A stretch of DNA of 64,000 bases from Cobetia marina (lineage in GTDB: Bacteria; Pseudomonadota; Gammaproteobacteria; Pseudomonadales; Halomonadaceae), in the NCBI RefSeq assembly GCF_001720485.1, contig NZ_CP017114.1, forward strand, positions 1 to 64,000. The letters run 5' to 3'. The position numbers and the translations under genes are program-made. Shown one piece after another: positions 1 through 13,586 of the stretch. The notes under the pieces were generated by a model, which worked only from the letters and a program-made list of their open reading frames with translations, ran no database searches and was not told the DNA's origin. Numbering within the stretch: position 1 is the first letter of the stretch; each line of letters begins with the position of its first letter.

Positions 1-831
<831 letters not shown>

Positions 832-838
832 TGTACCC

Positions 839-864
839 GCCCCGTGCCATTCGTGGCGCGGGGC
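839..864 (+). promoter_or_regulatory. UUCG-capped hairpin between atpB and atpE
   Basis: An 11-bp stem (one G-U pair) closed by a TTCG loop lies 8 nt after the atpB stop and about 68 nt before the atpE start. No T-run follows, so it does not look like a terminator. An mRNA-stabilising or processing role favouring the abundant c subunit is inference. Confidence 0.6.
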
Positions 865-916
865 AAGATTTCCGAGCTCTGCTCACACCCTCAACCCTTG
901 ACTTAAACTTGACTAA

Positions 917-1180
<264 letters not shown>

Positions 1181-1244
1181 ACATCGGCTGGCCACAGGCC
1201 AACCGTGTTTATGACCCAACAATCGTGAAGCGAGAGGTGCTGGC

Positions 1245-1715
1245 GTGAATCTGAACTTAACCCTGATTGGTCAGGCCATCGCCTTTGCGGTCTTCGTTTT
1301 CTTCTGCATGAAGTATGTCTGGCCGCCGGTCACACAGGCTCTGGCAGAACGTCAGAAGAAGATTGCAGATGGTCTGGATGCTGCCAGCCGTGCTACCCGT
1401 GACCTCGAACTGGCGCAGGAAAAAGCCAGCGAGACACTGCGGGAAAGCAAGGAAGAAGCAGCAAGCATCATTGAGCAGGCGCACAAGCGTTCCAACCAGA
1501 TGATCGAGGAAGCTCGTGAAGCTGCCCGTGCCGAAGGCGAGCGTATGGTCGCTCAGGCGCGCGCAGAGATCACCCAGGAGATCAACCAGGCCAAGGACGA
1601 GCTCCGTGGTCAGGTCGCATCTCTGGCAGTGATCGGTGCAGAGCGCATCCTGGAATCCTCCATCGACGAAGCCAAGCACCGCGAGCTGATTGACAAACTC
1701 GCTGCTGAGCTCTGA
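1245..1715 (+). CDS. atpF: F1Fo ATP synthase subunit b
   Basis: Peripheral-stalk subunit b, 156 residues: one N-terminal membrane helix ([22 protein letters not shown]) followed by a long charged, alanine/glutamate-rich helix that dimerises. The start is GTG at 1245, chosen because the family N-terminus [10 protein letters not shown] begins exactly there and GAGAGG lies just upstream. It ends 13 nt before atpH. Confidence 0.97.
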   Translation: MNLNLTLIGQAIAFAVFVFFCMKYVWPPVTQALAERQKKIADGLDAASRATRDLELAQEKASETLRESKEEAASIIEQAHKRSNQMIEEAREAARAEGERMVAQARAEITQEINQAKDELRGQVASLAVIGAERILESSIDEAKHRELIDKLAAEL

Positions 1716-1728
1716 GGAGACTGATTCC

Positions 1729-2271
1729 ATGGCTGAAACGTCTACCTCCACCGCGGCTCGCCCGTACGCCAAGGCGGCGTTCGAGTTTGCACGCGGCCAG
1801 CAGGCGCTAGAGGCCTGGTCCGGAATGTTGTCGACAGCGGCGAACGTCGCTGTCGACGCGACCGTCAAGGCGGTGCTCGACAACCCGAAGCTCTCTACCG
1901 AGCACAAGGTCGACACCTTCATTGACGTGTGCGGCGACGCGTTGGACGACAACGCACGCAACTTCATCCGGACTCTCGGTGAGCAGGACCGCCTCGCGGC
2001 CCTGCCCTCCGTGGCCGAATTGTTCGAGGCCCAGAAGGCCGAGCAGGAACAGCGTGTCGAGGTGACCCTGGTGTCCGCCTTTGCACTGGAAAGCGAGCAG
2101 GAAGAGAAGCTCGCCACCGCCCTGCGCAAGCGTCTGAACCGCGACATCTCCATTACCACTCAGGTGGATAGTACGCTGCTCGGCGGCGTCATCATCCGTG
2201 CCGGAGATACCGTCATTGACGGCTCCGTGCGCGGCAAGCTGGCCCGGCTTTCCGAAGCACTGAACTCCTGA
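1729..2271 (+). CDS. atpH: F1Fo ATP synthase subunit delta
   Basis: Delta subunit (OSCP-like), 180 residues, links the b dimer to the top of F1. The start at ATG 1729 ([19 protein letters not shown]) follows a GAGGAGA site overlapping the end of atpF; the longer frame from 1690 would only read through atpF. The C-terminal [22 protein letters not shown] segment is diagnostic for the family. It lies 16 nt before atpA. Confidence 0.97.
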   Translation: MAETSTSTAARPYAKAAFEFARGQQALEAWSGMLSTAANVAVDATVKAVLDNPKLSTEHKVDTFIDVCGDALDDNARNFIRTLGEQDRLAALPSVAELFEAQKAEQEQRVEVTLVSAFALESEQEEKLATALRKRLNRDISITTQVDSTLLGGVIIRAGDTVIDGSVRGKLARLSEALNS

Positions 2272-2287
2272 GTCCGAGGGACATGGC

Positions 2288-3832
<1,545 letters not shown>

Positions 3833-3839
3833 GTGACAT

Positions 3840-3858
3840 GGCCCGGCCAGTCCGGGCC
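3840..3858 (+). promoter_or_regulatory. hairpin between atpA and atpG
   Basis: GGCCCGG and CCGGGCC flank a 5-nt loop only 7 nt after the atpA stop. There is no T-run, only TTGTCGTTTCCC. It may protect or process the operon mRNA; function not shown. Confidence 0.45.
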
Positions 3859-3899
3859 TTGTCGTTTCCCTTCGGGTGGCATGAATAAGGCAGATCGCT

Positions 3900-4766
3900 A
3901 TGGCAGCTGCAAAAGAGATTCGCTCCCAGATCGGGAGCATCAAAAATACGCAAAAGATCACCAGTGCCATGGAAATGGTGGCTGCGTCGAAGATGCGTAA
4001 AGCGCAGGATCGCATGGCGGCCAGCCAGCCTTATGCCCATCAGATCCGCAAGGTTGTAGGACACATCGCCCGGGCCAACCCGGAATATCGCCATCCGTAT
4101 CTGATGGAACGCGATGTGAAGCGTGTCGGTTATATCGTGGTCTCCAGTGATCGCGGCCTGTGTGGTGGCCTGAACGCCAATCTGTTCAAGGCTGTCACCA
4201 AGCATGCGAAGAGCTGGCGCGACCAGGGTGTCGAGGTGGACTTCTGTGCCCTCGGCTCCAAGGCCGGTACCTTCTTCCGCAACTACGGTGGCAACCTGCT
4301 TGCCGCCAAGTCCGGTCTCGGGGATTCCCCGGGTACCCAGGATCTGATCGGTAGCGTCAAGGCCATGCTGGACGCATTCGACGAGGGCAGCCTCGACCGT
4401 CTGTACGTGGTGTTCAACGAGTTCGTCAACACCATGACGCAGAAGCCGGTCGTGCGTCAGCTGCTTCCTCTCGAAGCTGATCAGAACGACGAAGAAACCG
4501 GTCCCACTACATGGGACTACCTGTATGAGCCGGATGCCGTCTCGTTGCTCGACAAGCTGCTCAAGCGCTATGTCGAGGCCCAGGTCTATCAGGCCGTGGT
4601 CGAGAACATCGCCTGCGAACAGGCAGCGCGAATGATCGCAATGAAGAGTGCGACCGATAACGCCGGCGACCTGATCGACGACCTCCAGCTGGTCTACAAC
4701 AAGGCCCGCCAGGCAGCGATCACTCAGGAAATCTCCGAGATCGTATCCGGTGCCGCCGCCGTCTGA
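3900..4766 (+). CDS. atpG: F1Fo ATP synthase subunit gamma
   Basis: Central rotor shaft of F1, 288 residues. The N-terminus [20 protein letters not shown] and the C-terminus [22 protein letters not shown] are the two conserved coiled-coil halves of the family. It stands in the canonical alpha-gamma-beta order, with a hairpin in the 67-nt gap after atpA. Confidence 0.99.
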   Translation: MAAAKEIRSQIGSIKNTQKITSAMEMVAASKMRKAQDRMAASQPYAHQIRKVVGHIARANPEYRHPYLMERDVKRVGYIVVSSDRGLCGGLNANLFKAVTKHAKSWRDQGVEVDFCALGSKAGTFFRNYGGNLLAAKSGLGDSPGTQDLIGSVKAMLDAFDEGSLDRLYVVFNEFVNTMTQKPVVRQLLPLEADQNDEETGPTTWDYLYEPDAVSLLDKLLKRYVEAQVYQAVVENIACEQAARMIAMKSATDNAGDLIDDLQLVYNKARQAAITQEISEIVSGAAAV

Positions 4767-4810
4767 TGACAGCGTGGCAACAGGCAAGCAGGTTTCAATC
4801 GCAGGTTTAA

Positions 4811-6196
<1,386 letters not shown>

Positions 6197-6225
6197 TTTC
6201 CCTGTTCAGGCATGAGGAAACAGGT

Positions 6226-6648
6226 ATGGCTATGAGCGTCCATTGCGACATCGTCAGCGCTGAGAAAGGCATCTTTTCCGGCCTGGTCGAGCGTCTCGTG
6301 GCTGCCGGCAGCGAAGGTGACCTCGGCATCATGCCGGGTCACGCACCGCTGCTGACCGAGCTGCAACCCGGCCCGATTCGCGTTCAGCGTCAGGGTGGGG
6401 CTGAGGAAATCTACTACGTCAGTGGTGGATTCCTCGAAGTGCAGCCGAACCTCGTTTCAGTCCTCGCCGACACCGCAGTACGTGCCGACGATCTGGATGA
6501 GGCGGCAGCCCAGGAAGCCAAGGAAGTGGCCTTGAAGGCCATGAACGATCAGGCTTCCGAACTGGAATACTCACGCGCCACGGCCGAACTGGCCGAGGCG
6601 ATGGCCAAGCTGCGCACCGTGCAGCAGATGCGTCGTCACACGCGCTGA
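6226..6648 (+). CDS. atpC: F1Fo ATP synthase subunit epsilon
   Basis: Epsilon subunit, 140 residues: an N-terminal beta-sandwich ([38 protein letters not shown]) and a C-terminal helical hairpin that can inhibit ATP hydrolysis. A second ATG at 6232 would also serve; the first was kept because GAGGAAACAGGT lies just upstream. Last gene of the operon, followed by a strong terminator. Confidence 0.97.
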   Translation: MAMSVHCDIVSAEKGIFSGLVERLVAAGSEGDLGIMPGHAPLLTELQPGPIRVQRQGGAEEIYYVSGGFLEVQPNLVSVLADTAVRADDLDEAAAQEAKEVALKAMNDQASELEYSRATAELAEAMAKLRTVQQMRRHTR

Positions 6649-6974
6649 GATGCACTGGGCCATGACGGCCAGTGACAGGAAAGAGGCGACCTTCGGGTCG
6701 CCTTTTTTTATGCCCGAGAGGACTGATGCCTCTAGCCATCGAAGGTCGTTCCTGTGACGCCGGGGACTGACCGGGCTCATCAGGAAGGGTGCCGAGCCCA
6801 TCGGAGAGATGGCTCAGGTGTCTTGCGGGCGACTGATGCTTTCGCGGGTCTGTTCTCGGCGACAGGGCCGTGGGTAAACCTCGTCACTGGCAGCTCAGGG
6901 TTCAGCTGCTATGATGGCGCCATTATTTTCAGGGGCTTCAGGTATGAAGACCCGCTTTCTACAGGAGTTCACCG
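6649..6974. other. intergenic region atpC-glmU, no gene seen
   Basis: Besides the atp terminator there is a possible glmU promoter: TATGAT at 6910-6915 with CTGGCA at 6887-6892, 17 nt apart. The open frames across it have no family resemblance or convincing ribosome-binding site. Confidence 0.5.
6685..6709 (+). terminator. Rho-independent terminator of the atp operon
   Basis: A GGCGACC stem with a TTCG loop and perfect complement is followed by seven T residues, 36 nt after the atpC stop. Confidence 0.93.
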
Positions 6975-8345
6975 ATGAGCAGTGCAGAGCGTACCGACGT
7001 CGTCATTCTTGCCGCAGGCCAGGGCACCCGCATGCGTTCCAAATTGCCGAAGGTGCTGCACCCGTTGGCAGGCAAGGCGATGGTGCGTCATGTGGCTGAC
7101 ACCGCTGCAGGCCTGGACGGTGCGCATCTGAATGTCGTCATCGGTCATGGTGGTGAGCGTGTGCAGCAGCAGCTGGCCGACACCGGCGCGAGCTTTGCCG
7201 TTCAAGCAGAGCAGAAGGGCACCGGTCACGCCGTGGCCCAGTCACTGGAAGCCATCGGCGATGGCAAGGTGCTGATCCTGTATGGCGATGTGCCGCTGAT
7301 TCGTCGCGAGACTCTCGAGGCGCTGCTGGCCGAAGTCAGTGAGCAGACTCTGGGCCTGCTGACGGTGATTCTGGAAGACCCGACAGGCTATGGCCGTATC
7401 GTGCGCGATAGCGAAGGTCGCGTCAGCGCCATCGTCGAGCACAAGGATGCCACGCCGGAGCAGCTGGCCATCCAGGAAGGCAACACCGGTATCCTCGCGA
7501 CCACCGGTGCCCAGCTCAAGCGCTGGCTGCCGGCGCTGTCCGCCGACAACGCCCAGGGCGAGTACTACCTGACCGACATCATCGCCATGGCGGCCAGCGA
7601 AGGTGTCAACATCGCCACCGCCCAGCCGGCGGCGGTCGAGGAAGTGCAGGGCGTCAACAATCGTCTGCAGCTGGCCGATCTCGAGCGCGCCTTCCAGCGT
7701 CGTGAAGCCAACCGCCTGATGACCGAAGGTGCCAGCCTGGCGGACCCGGCGCGCATCGACGTGCGCGGCAAGCTGACCATCGGTACCGATATCAGCATCG
7801 ACGTCGGTTGTGTCTTCGAGGGCGAAGTGAGTCTCGGAGATGACGTGGTCATCGGCGCCCACTGCGTGATCCGCAATGCCACCATCGGTGCCGGCGCCAA
7901 CATCGCGCCGCATAGCGTCATCGATGGTGCGGTACTGGAAGGTGACAACAATGTCGGGCCCTTCGCACGTCTGCGTCCTGGAACCGAACTGGCGCGCGGC
8001 GCGCGCATCGGCAACTTCGTCGAGACCAAGAATGCCCAGGTGGGCGTGAACGCCAAGATCAATCACCTGAGCTATGTCGGTGATGCCACCCTCGGTGAGG
8101 CAGTCAACGTCGGTGCCGGCACCATCACCTGCAACTATGACGGTGCCAACAAGTTCCGAACCGAAATTGGCGACAATGCCTTCATCGGCTCCAACTCCGC
8201 GCTGGTGGCGCCGCTCAAGATCGGTGCGGGTGCCACCGTGGGCGCTGGATCGACCCTGAGCCGCGATGTCGCCGAAGGTGCGTTGAGCGTGGCGCGTGGC
8301 AAGCGTATCGACAAGCCGGAATGGCCGCGTCCGACCAAGAAGTGA
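6975..8345 (+). CDS. glmU: bifunctional GlcN-1-P acetyltransferase / GlcNAc-1-P uridyltransferase
   Basis: Makes UDP-GlcNAc for peptidoglycan and LPS. The 456-residue protein has an N-terminal nucleotidyltransferase domain with the signature LAAGQGTRMRSKLPKVLH (residues about 12-30) and a C-terminal left-handed beta-helix of hexapeptide repeats (about 250-440) carrying acetyltransferase residues in HLSYVGDATLG and NVGAGTITCNYDG. It is followed by its own terminator, so glmR-glmS is probably a separate unit in the same pathway. Confidence 0.98.
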   Translation: MSSAERTDVVILAAGQGTRMRSKLPKVLHPLAGKAMVRHVADTAAGLDGAHLNVVIGHGGERVQQQLADTGASFAVQAEQKGTGHAVAQSLEAIGDGKVLILYGDVPLIRRETLEALLAEVSEQTLGLLTVILEDPTGYGRIVRDSEGRVSAIVEHKDATPEQLAIQEGNTGILATTGAQLKRWLPALSADNAQGEYYLTDIIAMAASEGVNIATAQPAAVEEVQGVNNRLQLADLERAFQRREANRLMTEGASLADPARIDVRGKLTIGTDISIDVGCVFEGEVSLGDDVVIGAHCVIRNATIGAGANIAPHSVIDGAVLEGDNNVGPFARLRPGTELARGARIGNFVETKNAQVGVNAKINHLSYVGDATLGEAVNVGAGTITCNYDGANKFRTEIGDNAFIGSNSALVAPLKIGAGATVGAGSTLSRDVAEGALSVARGKRIDKPEWPRPTKK

Positions 8346-8394
8346 ACGGCAGCTTCAGTCGCGATGCTTGCTGGTGAGTGAAGGTGGGCATCAG

Positions 8395-8429
8395 AAACGG
8401 GGAGGCACCGACAGGTGTCTCCCCGTTTT
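8395..8429 (+). terminator. Rho-independent terminator of glmU
   Basis: AAACGGGGAG pairs with CTCCCCGTTT, with an inner CACC/GGTG stem and a GACA loop; the 3' side ends in TTTT. It lies about 50 nt after glmU. Confidence 0.85.
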
Positions 8430-8502
8430 GTCATCGCGGTCAGCTCTGTGGAACGGCGTGCAGGAATGAATCGTCTCATCCTGTCTCGTCTTTCACTTGA
8501 TG

Positions 8503-8537
8503 TTTCGTTATTCCTCGCTTATCTTTCGTTTCGAAAC
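8503..8537. promoter_or_regulatory. candidate DeoR-type operator in the glmR promoter
   Basis: TTTCGTT at 8503-8509 is repeated inside CTTTCGTTTCGAAAC at 8523-8537, which holds the perfect palindrome GTTTCGAAAC at 8528-8537. A related TTTCACTT lies at 8491. TTTCGTT-type direct repeats are known for AgaR-like DeoR repressors. Autoregulation of glmR-glmS through this site is inference from position and motif style. Confidence 0.45.
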
Positions 8538-8553
8538 TTTATAGGGGGCCCTG

Positions 8554-9333
8554 ATGTCCAAGCGTCTGACACCACAACGGCGTCACCAGATCCTCGAACA
8601 ACTGGGACGTGACGGTGAAGTCAGTGTCGAGGCACTGGCGCGGGAACTCGCCACTTCCGAGGTCACCATCCGCAAGGATCTGGCCTTTCTCGAGAAGAGC
8701 GGCCTGCTGCTCAGGCGCTACGGCGGCGCCGTGGCCATGCCGCGTGAACTGCTCGTGCATGACGAACCGGTCAGTGCCGCCAAGCAGGCCATCGCCCGCC
8801 TGGCAGCCAGCCGTATCGGCGCCCATCAGCGCATCATCATCGACAGCGGTACCACCACGGTGGTGCTGATCCCCGAGCTCAAGGGGCGTGATGACCTGAT
8901 CGTGATGACCAACTCGCTGAGCGTGGCCAATGCCATTCGCGAGCTGGAAAACGAGCCGGTATTGCTGATGACCGGTGGTACCTGGGATCCGCACTCCGAT
9001 TCCTTCCAGGGACAGGTGGCGGAGCAGGTGCTGCGCAGTTACGACTTCGACCAGGTCTTCCTCGGCGCGGATGGTCTGGACCTCGAACGTGGCACTACCA
9101 CCTTCAATGAGCTGATCGGCCTGTCACGCGTGATGGCCGAGGTGTCGCGAGAAGTCGTGGTGATGGCGGAATCCCACAAGCTGGGCCGTCGCATTCCCAA
9201 CCTGGAGCTGGCCTGGTCCAGCATCAGTACCCTGATAACCGATGACGCGTTGCCTGATGCTGCGCGTGACCAGATTCGCGCTCATGGAGTCGAGGTGTTG
9301 ATTGCCCCGCTCGTGGCGCCAGCAACAGCATAA
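8554..9333 (+). CDS. glmR: DeoR-family regulator of glmS (GlmR-like)
   Basis: A 259-residue DeoR/GlpR-type regulator. The N-terminal winged helix ([35 protein letters not shown], residues about 9-45) is followed by the DeoR sugar-phosphate-sensor domain with DSGTTT near residue 107 and [12 protein letters not shown] near residue 168. Its place between glmU and glmS matches P. aeruginosa GlmR (PA5550), a DeoR protein needed for glmS expression. glmS starts 11 nt downstream, so the two are likely cotranscribed. The effector is probably an amino-sugar phosphate (inference). Confidence 0.85.
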   Translation: MSKRLTPQRRHQILEQLGRDGEVSVEALARELATSEVTIRKDLAFLEKSGLLLRRYGGAVAMPRELLVHDEPVSAAKQAIARLAASRIGAHQRIIIDSGTTTVVLIPELKGRDDLIVMTNSLSVANAIRELENEPVLLMTGGTWDPHSDSFQGQVAEQVLRSYDFDQVFLGADGLDLERGTTTFNELIGLSRVMAEVSREVVVMAESHKLGRRIPNLELAWSSISTLITDDALPDAARDQIRAHGVEVLIAPLVAPATA

Positions 9334-9344
9334 GGAGATTGCTC

Positions 9345-11192
9345 ATGTGTGGCATCGTAGGCGCCGTCGCCAGTCGTAACGTCCAGAACATCCTGCTCGA
9401 GGGTCTGCACCGCCTCGAATACCGTGGCTATGACAGTGCCGGCATGGCCGTGCTGTCCGAAGAGGGCCGCTTGAATCGCGTGCGTGCGCTGGGCAAGGTT
9501 GCGGCGTTGCAGGAGCGTCTCGAAGAATCACCGCTCAAGGGACGCGTGGGTATCGCTCACACTCGCTGGGCCACGCATGGGGCGCCGAGTGAAGCCAATG
9601 CTCACCCGCACCAGTCCGGTGACAGCCTGGCCGTAGTCCACAACGGCATCATCGAGAATTACGAGACGCTCAAGCGCGAGCTGCAAGGTCAGGGGTATGT
9701 CTTCACCTCCGAGACCGACACCGAGGTGGTCGCCCACCTGCTGGCGCGTGAATACACCCTGAGCCAGGACCTGCTGACCGCCGTCCAGAAGGCCGTCGCC
9801 CTGCTGGATGGCGCCTTCGCGCTGGGCGTGGTGCATCGTGCCCAGCCGGACGTGCTGATCGGCGCGCGTCAGGGCAGCCCGCTGGTGATCGGTGTCGGGA
9901 TCGACGAGCACTTCCTGGCCTCCGATCAGCTGGCGCTGCTGCAGGTCACCGATCGCTTCATCTATCTCAAGGAAGGCGATCTGGTGCGCATGACCGCCGA
10001 GCAGATCGAGATCTTCGAGCAGGGCGAGCGTCTGATCACCGAGGCCAACGAGCGCCCGGTCCAGACCTTCGAGCACGCGCAGGATGCCGCCTCCAAGGGC
10101 GACTATCGCCACTTCATGCTCAAGGAAATCCACGAGCAGTCCCGTGTGCTGGCTGCCACGCTGGAAGGTCGCCTGAACGGTGATCACGTGCTGGTGCGCA
10201 GCTTCGGCAGCGAGGCGGAAAACCTCTTCCGTCAGGTCAAGCAGGTGCAGATCGTCGCCTGTGGTACCAGCTACCACGCCGGCATGGTGGCGCGTTACTG
10301 GATCGAGCGTCTGGCCGGCATTCCGGCGGCGGTCGAGGTCGCCTCAGAGTTCCGCTACCGTCCGGTGGTGGTGGCCGATGGCACCCTGTTCGTCACCCTG
10401 TCCCAGTCCGGCGAGACCGCCGACACGCTGTCCGCACTGCGCTATGCCCAGTCGCTGGGCGGCTTCCTCGGCAGTCTGGCGATCTGCAACGTCCCGGGCA
10501 GCTCGCTGGTGCGTGAATCGGACCTCAGCCTGATGACCATGGCCGGACCGGAAATCGGCGTCGCCTCCACCAAGGCCTTCACCACCCAGCTGGTCGGTCT
10601 GATGCTGCTGACGCTGTCGCTGCGTCGCGTGCGGGGTGGCGATGAGGCCGGGGAAGCCGAGGTGGTGCGTGAGCTGCGTCAGCTGCCGTCACTGGTCACC
10701 AAGGCGCTGGCCATGGACAGCGAGATCGAGCGTCTCTCAGAGGCCTTCGCCGACAAGCACAACGCGCTGTTCCTCGGGCGTGGCACCCAGTTCCCCATCG
10801 CGCTGGAAGGCGCGCTCAAGCTCAAGGAAATCTCCTATATCCACGCCGAGGCCTATCCGGCGGGCGAGCTGAAGCACGGCCCGTTGGCGCTGGTGGATGC
10901 CGACATGCCGGTGGTCGCGGTGGCACCCAACGACGAGCTGCTCGAGAAGCTCAAGTCGAACCTGCAGGAAGTGCGTGCACGTGGCGGGGAGCTGTTCGTC
11001 TTCGCTGACGAGAATATCAGTCTCGAAGAGAGCGAAGGCGTGCGCGTGCTGCGCATGCCACATGTCAGCGAAGTGCTGGCACCGATTCTCTACACTCTGC
11101 CGCTGCAGCTGCTGTCCTACCATGTCGCCGTGCTCAAGGGCACCGATGTCGATCAGCCGCGTAACCTGGCCAAGAGCGTCACGGTCGAGTGA
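9345..11192 (+). CDS. glmS: glutamine--fructose-6-phosphate aminotransferase
   Basis: First step of hexosamine synthesis: fructose-6-P plus glutamine to glucosamine-6-P. 615 residues. ATG 9345 gives MCGIVGA, so removal of Met exposes the catalytic N-terminal Cys1; the in-frame TTG at 9339 would bury it and is rejected. The N-terminal glutaminase has the HTRWATHG segment near residue 86. Two SIS domains follow (CGTSYHAG near 305, [23 protein letters not shown] near 475), ending in the typical LAKSVTVE. Confidence 0.98.
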   Translation: MCGIVGAVASRNVQNILLEGLHRLEYRGYDSAGMAVLSEEGRLNRVRALGKVAALQERLEESPLKGRVGIAHTRWATHGAPSEANAHPHQSGDSLAVVHNGIIENYETLKRELQGQGYVFTSETDTEVVAHLLAREYTLSQDLLTAVQKAVALLDGAFALGVVHRAQPDVLIGARQGSPLVIGVGIDEHFLASDQLALLQVTDRFIYLKEGDLVRMTAEQIEIFEQGERLITEANERPVQTFEHAQDAASKGDYRHFMLKEIHEQSRVLAATLEGRLNGDHVLVRSFGSEAENLFRQVKQVQIVACGTSYHAGMVARYWIERLAGIPAAVEVASEFRYRPVVVADGTLFVTLSQSGETADTLSALRYAQSLGGFLGSLAICNVPGSSLVRESDLSLMTMAGPEIGVASTKAFTTQLVGLMLLTLSLRRVRGGDEAGEAEVVRELRQLPSLVTKALAMDSEIERLSEAFADKHNALFLGRGTQFPIALEGALKLKEISYIHAEAYPAGELKHGPLALVDADMPVVAVAPNDELLEKLKSNLQEVRARGGELFVFADENISLEESEGVRVLRMPHVSEVLAPILYTLPLQLLSYHVAVLKGTDVDQPRNLAKSVTVE

Positions 11193-11258
11193 TCCGCGAT
11201 GCAAGACGGCTGCGTCATGTCTGGCGCAGCAGCAGATGAGCTCAGTCTCATCGGGCCA

Positions 11259-11284
11259 ACGGCAGCCTCAGGGCTGCCGTTTTT
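11259..11284 (+). terminator. Rho-independent terminator of glmR-glmS
   Basis: ACGGCAGCC with its perfect complement and a 4-nt loop, followed by TTTT, about 65 nt after the glmS stop. Confidence 0.9.
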
Positions 11285-11361
11285 GGTATCCTGTGCGCCT
11301 GCCTTCTTATCCTCTTACGTCCGCTGCGCGTTCATCGCCCGGCGCACGCACGTGACCTGCC

Positions 11362-12669
11362 ATGACTGATCGCGACGCATCGCTTACCCGCCTCAACAAG
11401 TTCATCAGCGAAACGGGCTTCTGCTCGCGGCGCGAGGCGGACCGCCATATCGCCGAAGGGCGAGTGACCATCAATGGTGTCGTCCCCGAGATGGGCACCA
11501 AGGTCGCGCCGGGCGATGAGGTGCTGGTCAACGGCAAGCCGTTGAAGGCCAAGCAGGAAGCGGTCTATCTGGCCTTCAACAAGCCTGTGGGCATCACCTG
11601 TACCACCGAGCGCCACGTGGAAGGCAACATCATTGACTACATCGGCCATCCCAAGCGGATCTTCCCGATCGGTCGCCTCGACAAGCCCTCCGATGGCCTG
11701 ATCTTTCTGACCAGTGACGGCGACATCGTCAACAAGATCCTGCGGGCCGGCAACGCCCACGAGAAGGAATATGTGGTGCGGGTCGACAAGCCGATCAACC
11801 CGGACTTTCTCAAGCGCATGGCAGCCGGCGTGCCGATTCTGGATACCATCACCCAGCCGTGCCGCATCGAGCAGATTTCCACCTATGTGTTCCGCATCAT
11901 CCTGACGCAGGGGCTCAATCGCCAGATTCGCCGCATGTGCGAGGCGCTGGGCTATGAGGTCTTCAAGCTCAAGCGGGTGCGCATCATGAATGTCAGCCTG
12001 GACGGGCTGGGCATCGGCGAATGGCGCTATCTCACCCAGAAGGAGATGGACGACATCCATTGGATGATCGAAGGCTCCAGTGGTACCGAGGAGGCCTCAC
12101 GACTGGCGGCGGCGCCGACGCCTTCCCAACACGCGACTGCCGCGCGCCATCAGCGTGCCGCGCAGGATACGGATAGCAGCGGCCGGCGTAGCGGTGCTCG
12201 GCGCGAGGACAGCAGCAAGCGCGCCATGGGCCAGCGCAGCTCGGATCAGCGCGGCTCAGGTCAGCCCAAGACAGGCCAACGCTCGGGGGCTCGCCAGGAA
12301 GGGGCGGGGCGGCGGGAGCGTACCGATGAGTCCAGATCCGCTCGTGGCAATCAGGAACGCAGCAGCGCCGGCAAGGGCGGCTCCCAGCCGGGCAGCAAGA
12401 ACGCCAATGGCGCGGGCAAGCTCGCGAGCGGCCTCAAGCCACGCACGCGTGGCAAGGCCGGAGAGCGTCGCGATGAGCGCGATGCGGCGAGCAGGGGGGC
12501 TGGCGAAAAGTCCTCTGGTAGCAATTCTTCTGGTAGCAATTCTTCTGGTAACAAGTCCTCTGGCAACACGACCTTTGGCAAGAAGAATCCTGGCGGCAGA
12601 AGTGCCGGGGGAAAGAGCCCGTCGTACAAGGGCGGCGGCGGCTCCAATGGCGGGCGTGGTCGCCGCTAG
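11362..12669 (+). CDS. rluF: 23S rRNA pseudouridine(2604) synthase with long disordered tail
   Basis: Isomerises U2604 of 23S rRNA. An S4 RNA-binding domain spans residues about 8-60 ([20 protein letters not shown]). The RsuA/RluB/E/F catalytic domain follows, with catalytic Asp107 in [12 protein letters not shown] and the [17 protein letters not shown] motif near residue 190. The enzyme core ends near residue 235. A further 200 residues of Ser/Gly/Arg/Lys/Gln low-complexity sequence follow, longer than the basic tail of E. coli RluF (290 residues in total). Residues 383-407 are encoded by a 15-bp minisatellite. The stop codon shares CTAG with that of the convergent gene. Confidence 0.93.
   Translation: MTDRDASLTRLNKFISETGFCSRREADRHIAEGRVTINGVVPEMGTKVAPGDEVLVNGKPLKAKQEAVYLAFNKPVGITCTTERHVEGNIIDYIGHPKRIFPIGRLDKPSDGLIFLTSDGDIVNKILRAGNAHEKEYVVRVDKPINPDFLKRMAAGVPILDTITQPCRIEQISTYVFRIILTQGLNRQIRRMCEALGYEVFKLKRVRIMNVSLDGLGIGEWRYLTQKEMDDIHWMIEGSSGTEEASRLAAAPTPSQHATAARHQRAAQDTDSSGRRSGARREDSSKRAMGQRSSDQRGSGQPKTGQRSGARQEGAGRRERTDESRSARGNQERSSAGKGGSQPGSKNANGAGKLASGLKPRTRGKAGERRDERDAASRGAGEKSSGSNSSGSNSSGNKSSGNTTFGKKNPGGRSAGGKSPSYKGGGGSNGGRGRR
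12508..12582 (+). repeat. 15-bp minisatellite inside the rluF tail
   Basis: Five consecutive in-frame 15-bp units of the form AAT/AAG TCT TCT GGT AGC/AAC encode (N/K)SSG(S/N); the last unit is degenerate (TTFGK). Unit length is a multiple of three, so copy-number change would alter tail length without a frameshift. Confidence 0.85.
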
Positions 12670-13358
12670 TGAGCTGCCTGCACCTGCTTGCCATCGTCTT
12701 GAGCGGTGGTACTGGCATCTGAGCCTTGAGGCGTGCGGCGGTGGTAGCGCCCCAGTACGAAGGACAGCGTGGCGAACGCCAGTGCCGAGCAGATGACCTG
12801 CGGCCAGGGATAGACCAGTGCGGCGAGCGCGATCAGCAGCAGGTCGAAGGCGAAAGTCGTGCGGCCTGCATGGATGGCGAAGCGTCGCTCCAGATCCAGC
12901 GCGAGAATGTTGAGTCCGCCGAGGGAGGCGTTCTCGCGAAACAGCAGGGTGACCCCCAGCCCGATGAGCAGGCCTGCGGCAATCGCCACCACCGGCAGAT
13001 TGACGTCGCCCAGCGGCAGACTGACCGCCAGTAGATCCGTCAGGATCGAGAGCAGACTGACGCATCCCAGGGTGCGCAGCGTGAAGTTGAGCCCCAGCTG
13101 CTTCCAGGCCAGCCCGTAGAAGGGCAGGTTGATCAGGAAGAACAGACTGCCGAAGCTCAAGCCCGTCAGGTCCGAGCCAAGCAATGACATCCCGGCAGTA
13201 CCACTGACCAGCAAGCCGCCGGCCTGCAGCAGGCGCACGCCGAGTGCCACCAGCAGACAGCCCTCGAAGAGCGTGATCAGGCTACGCAGCGTGATGGCAT
13301 TGGCCGCACGGGAGCGGCTGTCGTTGGCACGCAGGATGAGTCGTTGGAAAGCAGTCAT
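12666..13358 (-). CDS. YitT-family inner membrane protein
   Basis: A 230-residue polytopic membrane protein resembling the YitT/DUF161 family, whose function is not firmly known. About five or six hydrophobic helices are visible; the family-like segment [31 protein letters not shown] starts near residue 48 and [19 protein letters not shown] near residue 138. ATG at 13358 is chosen because a GGAGCC site precedes it; the frame extends upstream but the extra residues look like non-coding translation. It is convergent with rluF and shares the CTAG stop palindrome. Confidence 0.8.
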   Translation of the reverse strand: MTAFQRLILRANDSRSRAANAITLRSLITLFEGCLLVALGVRLLQAGGLLVSGTAGMSLLGSDLTGLSFGSLFFLINLPFYGLAWKQLGLNFTLRTLGCVSLLSILTDLLAVSLPLGDVNLPVVAIAAGLLIGLGVTLLFRENASLGGLNILALDLERRFAIHAGRTTFAFDLLLIALAALVYPWPQVICSALAFATLSFVLGRYHRRTPQGSDASTTAQDDGKQVQAAH

Positions 13359-13586
13359 GACAGGCTCCGGGGTATGGGCAGTCAACAATGATGGCTTCCG
13401 ACCTGCTTGTGGCGGGCAGAAAGCGATGTCGCGGCGAGGGGTGGTTCGCCTGTGACGGTTCATGCAGGAAGTGGACCATAGCACGCCGTGATGACAGTTT
13501 TTATTGTGCTTACGTCGCTCTAGCAGACGATATTATTCGGTGTATTGGGCCTTTGACCCTCACATTCCTCTAGCTATGGCGCCTTC

